Part shown: positions 14,224 through 24,400 of the stretch, in pieces
Layout: each line of letters opens with the position of its first letter
Numbering within the stretch: position 1 is the first letter of the stretch
NCBI GenBank assembly: GCA_006937955.1
Contig: SSNP01000173.1
Location: 772,248 to 836,247, forward strand
Reading direction: 5' to 3'
Source of the DNA: Pachypanchax playfairii
Lineage: Eukaryota > Chordata > Actinopteri > Cyprinodontiformes > Aplocheilidae
Length of the DNA stretch: 64,000 nucleotides
The notes under the pieces: generated by a model
Told to the model about the DNA's origin: nothing
Database searches by the model: none
Seen by the model: only the letters and a program-made list of their open reading frames with translations
Translations under genes and position numbers: made by a program

Positions 14224-14946
14224 ATTTTTAAATTTAAAACCTGCATTTGCTTAAACAACATTGTTGCTCTTTCATATTTCTCCAGATTTAACTCCAAAGT
14301 CTCAATCTTAATAAAAAGTGGACTTTAGCGACACCAAGCGGTGAATGATATAACTTCCTGGTGCTACATTCACGGAACTCCGAAACAAAGAGCATCACGC
14401 AAGCAAAGCACACGGAGTCAAGATGGTTAACCATAATTTCGCCATAGAATTTATGTCCTGATGCACTTTTGTACTACAGTGTCAATAATTAAAAAAAACT
14501 GAACTAGATGTAACCTTGAGAAATATGCTTAAATAAAGAAATGTAATCAGCTGTTTTTATCATCTTTAATACAAATTTAAAATCTCTCGTTTGAACCGAA
14601 CGCACATTTGCATCTGATCTCAATGACAAAGGCTATTTTCGTTTCAAAATAACAGGTGGAGCCATTAAATAATTAGTCGTAGCAAATTTGGGAAACATTG
14701 AAAGCAGCATCAACTTACGGAAGTGACGACAGCGGTTGTTAAGGGAAGTTTTTTTAGTTGACGGAAGTTTATTAATTGGATCGCTTAACACTAACAACTA
14801 AAATGCTCTATCGAACCATCATGATTTATTTATACTGTAAAAATGTATTTAGTTACTGAAACTAAGTATAGAAGCGACTTTCTATCGGCAAGTGACCGTC
14901 AGTTTGTTTTAGTTCCTGTGATGCTAGTTTGATAATTAGCATCATC

Positions 14947-16443
14947 ATGGCACAAGTTCCTCCAGGATCACTTATAGTGTTCGACTGGCATCGATGTAAA
15001 GAAAGCAAAGAATACTTCAACAAAATTCTGCACAAGAAGAAACGGAAGAACTTTGGTAATGTCACACCATTGAATTACGCTGTTTTTAGTTTTAAAAACA
15101 TGGCGCCGCTGAAAACTGAATTTGACGCAGTACGGCAAAGCAAAAACATTCCCAATTGTGTCTTAGTTTGTCCTACGTTTTCCTTGAAGAGGAGCAGATT
15201 TAACAATGTGAAATGAGTTTTTGGTGGATAAATTTTAAAAAGGTCAGACTAGATCAACAGGAAATGGAAAAGATACATGTTATGTTAAATGAACGAAGTG
15301 AAACAAAAACAAAAAGGGTCCATGCTTTGAATATCATCAAACATGTAGGCGTCGTGGTGAGTTTTGGAAGAATGTTTTTTCATGGCTGAAAGGCTAAGTT
15401 TGACTTAATGTTACTCAAAAATATTAGCATTAAGGTTAACATTAAATTATAGACACTAGTTTTTAAATCTATTTGCAATGACATCTTGTTATACAGGGCT
15501 GTTGGAGTCTCCAGTGATGCCCCCACACATCGCTGTGGACACAGTTCAATACAAGATCTTCATCTCTGGGAAAAGTGGAGTTGGAAAAAGTGCTCTGGCT
15601 GCTCGTCTTGCAGGCTTGAGCATTCCTAACATGCATCATGAAACCACAGGTAGGTTCAGTATAAAATGCTGATTATTTCCTCAGAAGACTCAGATTCTCA
15701 CACGTCCTCTTGGGGTTTCTGATGAAGGTATTGAGACCACAGTGGTGTACTGGCCTGTGAAGCTGAGGGACAGTGGCAAAGTGCTTTTCTTTCGTCTGCA
15801 ATTTTGGGACTGTGGCGAGAACGCTTTACGCAGATTTGATCATTTGCTTCCAGTAGGTATTAGATAATCACTTTAATTAAAGAGTCTCATTGTGAGAACA
15901 AAGACAAGCATTTCTCTTAACACCATTCTTCTGTCCTTCAGTCTTGTAAGGAGGAGGTGGATGCAGTCCTCTTCCTTTTCTCCTTCACTGACAGGACGTC
16001 CTTTGATGATTTGTCAAATCAGATTGTTAAATGGACCGAATCATCCTGTGGAGTCGTTGCCAAAGTGGTGATTGGCACAAAGTATCCTTTGAAGTTGCTT
16101 ACATGCAGAGTCTAAAGTAGATTTCCTGGCATGTAATACTGTACTTGTTTCTGCAGTAAATATTTTAAAGTAGATCTTTTAATGAAAAACTGTTAGATGG
16201 TCATTTTCCCCCTTAATCATTAGATTTGATCTTTTCATGCATTGTGACGTGGCAGAGCGAGACGTCACGAAGTTCCAGGAGACGTGGAGGTTACCGGTTC
16301 TACGAACGGGTGGAGAAGCCAGCGACGGACTGGGTGATGTCGCCCCCATCCTCAACTGCCTTGCAGAGAACTTGTGGCATCAGGACTGTGTTACAGCTGG
16401 AGCAACACGCCAACATTCACAGGAAACTGTGGCTCTGCTTTAA
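14947..16443 (+). CDS. cplane2: CPLANE2/RSG1, REM2- and Rab-like small GTPase of ciliogenesis
   Basis: Small GTPase of the CPLANE complex (with INTU, FUZ and WDPCP). It acts at the basal body to recruit intraflagellar transport cargo during cilium assembly. Exons: 14947-15055, 15497-15649, 15728-15852, 15942-16081, 16224-16443, giving 248 aa (human about 258). Visible: P-loop GKSGVGKS (residues 61-68), the switch I-like HHETTGIETTVVYWP, switch II-like FWDCGENALRRFDHLLP, and KFD (about 176-178) in place of the NKxD base-specificity motif, as in human RSG1 (SKFD). The N-terminus MAQVPPGS and the LAENLWHQD near the C-terminus are also RSG1-like. CPLANE2 is beside ARHGEF19 in human, and here the two genes converge. 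A nearby ATG at 14929 exists, but 14947 matches the family start. Confidence 0.93.
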
Positions 16444-17032
16444 GGACTTAAGATCAATGGGATGTTTTATAAGAAACGCAAAAACGAGTCTATTGACAAC
16501 CATGACTAGAAATGGTCAAATTAGTTAGAGTTAAATTCAACACTGACAAAAAGGTTAGAAACAATCTTTAAACTTATCCTTTTATCAAATATCTGACCTT
16601 TTTACTTCATTTTTCAAAATGTTGGCACTAGTGAAGTCAAACAAATGAAGATCCAGATGTGCCAAACTGGATCATGTTGTAACATTTTGCATGTTTAGGA
16701 CTAGAACATTTACAGAGAGAAATGATATTCGAACCGCATTAGTACTCAAGTCATGTATTGAGCCAAATTGGATCATTAAAATAAAGCTTTATTTTTCAAG
16801 GAAAAAAGTGAATCTTCCAAAACGTGTTTAAATCTTAAAAGTGTCAAATGTTGGTAATTTGAAGAACAAAAACTTAGTGGGTGCATAAACACTGTGCAGA
16901 TTAGTGTTTCAATGTAACGTGCATATTTTAAAAAAAAAAAAAAAACCCGCAAGAACTGCAGTGAAAGTTTAAAAGTTTCTAAATATCGCTAAAAGAGTGA
17001 AAGTTCTGCAAAACAGTTTCCAAATCTGGTTC
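16444..17032. other. Convergent 3' UTRs of cplane2 and the arhgef19-like gene
   Basis: This 590-base gap separates the stop codons of two convergent genes. It holds AT-rich UTR sequence, an A-rich run near 16929-16945, and the shared palindromic poly(A) signal at 16780-16793. I see no other gene. Confidence 0.6.
16780..16793. terminator. Palindromic bidirectional poly(A) signal
   Basis: AATAAAGCTTTATT is a perfect 14-base palindrome containing AATAAA on both strands. It lies 337 bases after the cplane2 stop (plus) and 240 bases after the arhgef19-like stop (minus). Either or both genes could use it, in which case the transcripts would overlap only slightly. No competing AATAAA on the correct strand was obvious between either stop codon and this site. 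Confidence 0.6.
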
Positions 17033-20000
17033 TCATTTAGATGAGAGCATCTTCATCCACATGTCTTTATCCGACCTGAAAATTACAACAAAGCTCAATT
17101 AAATACTGTCAAATTTGTCGGGATTCGAAACTGCTTGCTCCATCTTACCGTGTGTGGGCAACAAGTACCATCGCAGTCGGAGGTCCTGCGTGACTCTGAG
17201 ACAGATGCAGCAGAAAGGAGTCTGGAGGAAGTCTCAGAGTGTCAGTGTTTAGATGCTGGACAGTCACATGTGCAGGGAAGAGAACGTGATCCACCACCAT
17301 GAACCGCTGATATCTGAACAGAGACATGCAGATTTATCTTACATGAAGAAAAAAAAAAAAAAAAAAAATACAGTTTGGCTTTGACATGTCAAAAATCTGA
17401 TTAATCACAGGTTAAAAACTGCAGGAGCACCTTTACTGAAAAGGGTAAGAGTAAAGTACTTTTTTGAAGAGATGATCAAGAGATCATTGAAGAGGTGGAG
17501 GTGGATACTGATGAGCGACATCCTTAAACTATTTGTGCTGGTCAGCCACTTCATGGATCCTTGATGGATCAGAAAACGTGCACTTGTGACCAGAGGAACG
17601 GCCTGTATGGTGGAGTGAGGACAGAAACTAAGTGCACCCTTAAATTCAGTTTTTATTTAAATGAAAATCATTGAGAAACAGTTTAAAACACCTTAATGGT
17701 CCCAAAGTCCAGCAGCATTTCCAGGCAGATAAGTTCCTCAATTTGTTTCATTTTTTTGACTTTTGTGTCACAAGATGTCAATATCTGAGAAAAAGCAAAG
17801 ACAAAAACCCCCAAACATCTTAACTTTAGAAAACTGGAAATTTCATTGTGCTTCAGAGATTTGAGCTCATCTCCCTGCAGTATATCGAGTTTCTTCCTTT
17901 AACAGGGTGAATAAGCAGCAGCATTAAGTCTGTTCATTTCCACCCCATCGTGACTAAAACATGGAAAAAAAATTTGAAATACCTTGTGGATGGCATCGAT
18001 TGCTTTTGTAAGACTTGAAGCAGAGTCAGTGTGCGTCTCTGTCAGTTTCAGGATGCGCTAAAATGAAAGAGATGAATAAGAAAACTCCAATTATACATTC
18101 AGCTCAAGCTGACTTCCTGTTTACCTCCAGCAGAAGTTTGATGCGTGTAATTCTCTGGAAAGGAAGAACCAGGAATGACTTGAGGGGATGTCTTTCACAC
18201 TTTGGGTCACGTTCAAGCTTCTTCAGTGTGTACACAAAGTACTGATTTTGTGCCCTTGAGATTTAAAAAAAAAAAAAAAAAAACTAGCTGATTAAACAAA
18301 GTGTTAAAAATCCTGCAGATGTTTGAAATACAAACTGATGCCACATAAGTACAGAAACATACATAAGCTGGTTAACGAGGGACTCCTGGTACGACATGTC
18401 GGACACATATTGCACATAGCATTGATGAAAATCTTGGCTGTGTTTGAGCACGATGTCGCCAACTTGAGATATGAACGGGTTCTCTTCCATTCGTATCTCC
18501 AGTTCCTTCAGAAATCTGTAAAAAAAAGAAAAAAGTCAAGACAATAAATAAAGAGTCCATAAAACTCCAAGTGAATGTGGTGCTCAGTGAACTCACCTTG
18601 CACTGGCTGCCATCACCTGGCAAACGTTAGAAAACAAAATGTTGTGTTCTATTTTAGACATGGTCTTCTTCAGCGCTTCGGATGCATAGAAGTGATTGAC
18701 CGCCACGCCAAGGCTCTTCAGGTAGGATGCTTCAGAGCTGATTAGCTCAAATATGGACTTTTAATGCAAGATAATGGTTAAAACAGACTCTACAGTTACT
18801 TTTCCTTTAGTATAAAATAACTACAAACCTCCTGAAGGCTGATTTCTTTGCGTGTCAAGATTTTGAGCAGACCAGATGCTTTCACCTCTTCCAAATCCTG
18901 CCAGAAGGAGGCAGACCGAGTGAGCGTTGATGGTGAGTTTCCAACATGAGGTGAACCAAGTGCTGAAACTCTAACAGAACCACATGGGCTCAGAGGCGAC
19001 TGCAGACCCACAAAACCTTCAGATTCAGAACAGTCAGCGTCACGCTTCTGTTTCAGGTCTTGAAAACACTGGGGTTTTATCAGTTCTGATACGTCAAGGT
19101 CTCGGAGTTTGAAGGCCTTGTCTCTCACAGTGTGCAGGAAGTCCTGATACAAAGGGACTGCAAAGACAACACAAACGTCACATGGACTTTTCAGTACCGC
19201 GGTAAAGTTGGTTTGTTGTTTGATATTGGCTTGACATTCGGTAGGGATCGTCTGCCAATTACCTGAAAAATGTTCACTATAGGATAAAGCAAATAACCTT
19301 TTACCATTCTGATTGCTGTAGTAGATCATATTTATTGTTTACTATACTACAGGTGAGATTATCTTGAAAAAGTATTTTATATGGCCACAGTACGTATTTA
19401 TTACCTGAAAATATTCACTAAAAATCAACGAAATGACCCTTTATTATTTTTATTATTATTATTATCAGGTAATAAATGCGTACTGTGGCCATATAAAATA
19501 CTTTTTCAAGATAATCTCACCTGTAGTAGATAGTAAACAGTAAATATGATGTACTACAGCAATCAGAATAGTAAAAGGTTATTTACTTTATCCTATAGTG
19601 AAAATTTTTCAGGTAATTGGCAGACGATCCCTACCGAATGTCAAGCCATTATCAAAACAACAAACCAACTTTACCGCGGTCTTTTCAGTGAGTTACTAGA
19701 GAACGCAGAGTTAAACTTACAGAAATCAAGGTACTTGAACGTTACAGTCTGCAGTTCCTCAGTTGGACTGGACAGCCTGGATTCATTAAGAAAAGCCACA
19801 TTAACATTAAATCTTCAACAGAGATGCAGGTTTTAGAACTTGCGTCACCTGTTATGGTTTTCATTCAGATTTTCCAGCCGGGACACAGGTGAGTGAACAT
19901 CAGATGGAGGGACGAAATCTAGCAAGCGCGTTTTAAAATCCCAGATTCGATTTAATGCGACTGAGCTCAGAGCTGAAGACATATCTAGAGAACTAAAAAC

Positions 20001-20268
20001 AAAAGATGCTTCATTATCAGAAAAATAAATAAAAACATCTAAACCTCAGTGGGACTGACCTGAAAGCCACAGGCTGGTTCAGAGAATCGCTCTCACCGAC
20101 TTCCAGATGAGAAAGCCCAATAGAAAGTTGCTCATTTGGATTTCTGTGTATAATCTGTGATACCAGATTATCCATAGCAAAACTACCATGCATATAAGAC
20201 TGCACATTAGCAGTGATGTCGCTGTGAAAACCGTAGCTGCGCTCCTCTCTGGCGTGCCATCCAGCCAT
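17033..20268 (-). CDS. arhgef19: Ephexin-family Rho guanine-nucleotide exchange factor (ARHGEF19-like), no SH3
   Basis: Dbl-family exchange factor that loads GTP onto Rho GTPases. Ephexins act downstream of EphA receptors on actin. Minus-strand exons: 20268-20060, 19992-19849, 19776-19721, 19157-18829, 18757-18597, 18515-18363, 18254-18125, 18057-17983, 17784-17692, 17602-17460, 17313-17149, 17075-17033, giving 566 aa with all phases matching. A conserved PLYQDF segment precedes the DH domain (about 240-415), which has LEEVKASGLL, FELISSEASYLKSLGVAV and FLVLPFQRITRIKLLLE. The PH domain (about 450-560) has HLHLFNDLLIISSKK. The ephexin SH3 domain is absent: the protein stops a few residues after the PH-terminal helix. 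The N-terminus is also shorter than in human ARHGEF19 (about 800 aa). The name rests on DH similarity and on the human EPHA2-ARHGEF19-CPLANE2 neighbourhood; other ephexin paralogues (ARHGEF16/26, NGEF) are not excluded. The start MAGW has a good Kozak context. Confidence 0.82.
19196..19680. mobile_element. Foldback/MITE-type element with long inverted arms and 9-bp target duplication
   Basis: A 485-bp palindromic insertion in the intron between exons 19776-19721 and 19157-18829 of the arhgef19-like gene. Left arm 19196-19408 and right arm 19465-19680 are near-identical inverted copies around a 56-bp (ATT)n-containing spacer. The termini read ACCGCGGTAAAG. They are flanked by identical 9-bp direct repeats CTTTTCAGT at 19187-19195 and 19681-19689. 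Long arms and a 9-bp duplication fit a non-autonomous Mutator-like element. No transposase is present. Arm similarity suggests a fairly recent insertion. Confidence 0.85.
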
Positions 20269-21424
20269 GATGGATCCGTCTGATAGTTTCAGGTTCACGC
20301 AAGAACTGCAGCTGAAGCCTCGTATTTCAACTCTGCTGTGAAACTAATCAAACTAAACAGATCCAGTTGGTCAGGCAGCAATCACAAGAAACGCAAGCAG
20401 GTGTGACTTTTTTTTTTTTCCTTAAATAAAATTGTCTCAGAATAATTCTTATTGGCTTCAACATCATTGGATATTGATGAATTTTATAAATAAATAAAAA
20501 GAATACAAATAGACACAATTTATACAAATACTAGTTTAATTTTATTTGCATTTTAAAATTTCATACAAGATAAAAGTAAATAATTAAATCTGCCTGAATG
20601 TAATTGGTATGATTCAAATAAAGCAATTCAAATCTGCAATATTTTGCTGTATTGAATAAACACTGGACAGAATGGCCACATACCCAAATGACACTGGGAT
20701 GTTTTCAAGTATGAACACACCGATGAAGATTTGACACAAAATAATGTTTTTTTTTTTTTTTAAAGAGCTACAAACAAGTTGCAAAGCTTTCAAATAGTGG
20801 AGATCGATACAAACAGTACGAGATTACCTTCTGCTTTTCACACACCGAATCAAACAAAAAAAAAAAAAAGTCAAAATTAAACACAATGGATTTTTCTGTG
20901 ATTTAATTTGGGGTTTTGATGTGTAAAATATTTGGAAACTTGATCCCAAACCTGTAATTGTTTTCAAATTGCACCTTTTTTTTGGCTTCGATTTGTAAAT
21001 TAAAGATGACTGTGAGGATTTATCAGCAAACTGCTTCAAATATTCCTTTTTATGTCAGATGATCGAAGGAGGTGATTTATGATCGACAAATTAACAGTTT
21101 CAGGACAGTTTTAAGACACGTGTAAGAGAAAAATTGGAATCTTTAATGGTTTAAAAATCAATTGTAATTTAATAACAAGTCAATGTTGGGCAAAAAAAAA
21201 AACAAGGAGAAAAATCGATCTATAATGCTGAATCTCTAAAAACCGATTCAATGGGTGGGCACCCAAAACATCTGCATGCAAACACACCTCACACATCTGT
21301 CCTGCTTCTTCTGGGAGATTCTGTAAGCTGAAACATGAGACAGCGTTTTCCCTGTGGCTTTTACATGTTAGAAATAAGACGGATGTCGAGTCGGGAGGCT
21401 GCGGACTCGTGGGATTGCTTGAGT
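20269..21424. other. Gap between arhgef19-like start and ddi2 stop
   Basis: AT-rich sequence with several A/T homopolymers. Reading the minus strand it holds the ddi2 3' UTR, then the arhgef19-like upstream region. A minus-strand AATAAA-type signal is present near 20540. No gene is supported. Confidence 0.4.
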
Positions 21425-24400
21425 CTAGGTGGGCACAGTGATGCTACGAGCCAGAAGTGCGAGGAGAGCGAGCTCCACCACCCCGTGGGCTCGTTCGAGT
21501 GCCTCTACAGCCTCCCTGGCAGAAAAGCCAGCTGCCTGGATTCTCTGGATGTGCTCAGCTGGGAACTGTTCTATAAAGAGATGTGGGGAGGGAGGAAGAG
21601 GAGCTGGAGATGAAGGCTGGGGGGCCTGAGTGAGTAGAGGAGCAGAGGAGGAGGTGCTTGAGACTTCCTCTGATGGGCCAACTTCCACTGACAGAGGGGT
21701 GAGGAAGGGGTGCTCGGTCTGGAGGGGGTCTTGGATGTTAGTGCCAGAAGCTGGTCTGTTTGAAGTCCCACTCCCACTCTGCACCTCAGGTGGTTCCCTG
21801 AACTCAGGAACCAGCACAGGACCAAGAGAATCCTCTGGTTCGGGCTGAACCATCCTGTTATCATCGGCCTCATCTTGCTCCTGTTCATCTCTCGCTCTGT
21901 CTCTGAATCCATCTGGGAACTGTGGTGGTCCTTGTCCTTTCTCGCTTTCTGCTGTCCCTCTGCTGAGATGCTCTTCTTCATCACCAGAGAGTTCAGGCAC
22001 GAGACACTGAGATGGTCCCTCATGGGGCTCAGCAGCAGCAGCAGCAGCAGCAGCAGCGTTAGCTTTGGCATCACTTGTTTCTGCATCAGCTGCAATGGCA
22101 GTGGGCTGGGGAGGTTGGGTACTTTCAGGTGTTGGGGTGCCTGGCTCAGAGGACGCTCTGTCTGAGTCCAGCCCAGGTGGATGTGATGGAGTGATGCAGT
22201 TTTGGGATTGAGCCTGGTTGAGCAACTCATGGAGCTCCTTCAGAGCAGCCGCCAGCGAGGGGATGCAGTCAGAGCTGGGACAGCGATCTCCATCAGGCTG
22301 GTCTCTCTCATCAGAGACAGGGGGACACTCCATTTCAACTAACTCTGGTTGGATGGGGGCTGTTGGACAGGCCTCTGTGGTATCAGCTGCATCCGATTCA
22401 GTCACCTCCTGCTCCATGGGCTGACTTGGTGAAAGTTCCTCCGGAGGGGGGTTCATGGAGCTGTTCTCCTCCTCACTGGTTTCAACACCCCCCTCTGCAG
22501 CTCCAGGCTGTACTGCTGTCTCCAGATCCTGGGATACTATGGACATATCACCAGCAGGGGACATCTCTGATGACGGATCAGGGGACATATTAGAGTTGCT
22601 ATGGAGAGGCAGAGGGTGGGAACTCTGAGGTGGAGATGATGAAGGTTGAGGAAGCTCCTGGAGGCAAGGTTCTCCCTGTCCCTGTCCTGGTGCTGATCCC
22701 TGCTCCATGGCAGCTGGAGCAGACTGAGAGCGATCCAGGGTTGGATTTAGTGGCAGGAGGGAAGGAGGAATAGATGGGGACATTTGGTCTAAGGGTCTGG
22801 GTAATGTAAATGGTTGGGGCTGCGGTGAGGTAGTTTGTCCATCTGCAGTGTCTAATATGAGAGAAAATATAACTGGGAATCACTCAGCTGGAAGGAACAT
22901 CATCGAATACAGTTAATCTAAATGATGCAACGTCAGAAAAAAATGTGCAAATAATCTCTAAATGATGCGACTACAACTGTTTACATGGAATAAACAAACA
23001 TCAAACCAGCAGCAAATTAACAGCAAAAAACAAACAAATAAACGGAATCAAAATAAAGAAATACATAGCAATGGACTGAGCACTGGCAATGGAGTTTGTG
23101 AATTTGCAGTACCTGGTTTGTAGGGCCCTCTTCAGCTGTCCCCAAATGCATCAGTGCTGTCCTGCTCGGAGGGGAGGGGGTTAGGGAACACACCACACAC
23201 ATCATGCAAAGGGACGGAGAAAGTTAGCAGTCACACACAGGGCATGCAACCAAACTATCGGCCTTTTCACACACTTTAAATGTGAAAAGTGTCCAAAATA
23301 AAACAACCTGAGCTTGAATCCTGACAATTAAGTTACAATATAATCCCAAACCAAGTCCCGATCCAGTTTGTTTTTCAGTGAATGGAACAGTTGATTCTAG
23401 AAGACGGCAGCTGAAGCCCAGCTTCCATTTACATTTCAAAAAGTTCAATCATGTCATTTAAAGAATTTTTAAATTGTTGCACAAATCTACATCCTTCAGC
23501 TGCAGGCAACTATTATTAGAAATCCTTCACAATAAACACAATTTCACGCGTTGTCAAACTACATGATGTTATTTGCTTTAGAAAGACGGATGTGTGTTTA
23601 ATTTAAATCAGATGTTTTTGTTTTTAAACGAAGGAAATGACGTCGTGTTCTACGTGCATCCGAACGCAGCGTTCGTTTCAGCCGGTGACTCACGCAGAAG
23701 TCCCGTTTAAATCTTCTTGAGAACGTTTCTACTCCCGCCTTCTCCTTCCATCTACAATATGTTATTCTGGTTTTAATAAACAACATCATGCGCTCCCGTT
23801 TTGAACGAAACGTTCTTTGTGGTTTATTTATGTGGGTGGCTCAGAGCGCAGTTCTGAACTTCCAGAGAAAATCCATCTGAAGTGTCATTTATTTACAAAA
23901 TTTGCTGCAATAAAAACTGTTTCTGACCTCAATGTGATGAAACAAAAAAAGACATGTTGATGTTGCTGTTACTGACTTTTCAGTGATGCTTCTCTCTAAA
24001 CTCGGACTGAAAACAGGAGTTTTATAGATACACTGGGATCAAAGAGATAATAACACCCACCCCAGGCAGTATGGATAACACGTCCTTATACCAGAGTCAT
24101 ACATCAAACAAAACCTTTCAAACTATTAACAATAATTTCCTTTCAACCATCTTATTGATTTTTTTTTTTTTTTAAGTTTTATTTACCTGCGAGGCCTCCT
24201 TTAATGCTCTGATCAGCACATTCAAATCATTGAGGCAATGACATGACGTGATCATGTGAGTGAAACTTCAGATGGGTGAAGAAATGAGGTTTGAGAGTAA
24301 GAAGCTTTAAGTGGCACATGCTCATGTAGCTCCAACGGAGCTGAAACCAAAAAGCTCAGTGAAGAACAGACAGACAGGTGAGACGCTTTCTTACCACTTT

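Noticed and set aside
21425..22783. 452-codon frame as a separate intronless gene (RSC1A1)
   Set aside because: The frame is open upstream to an acceptor at 22851 and its phase matches the preceding ddi2 exon, so one fused gene explains it better. An additional internal start is not excluded.
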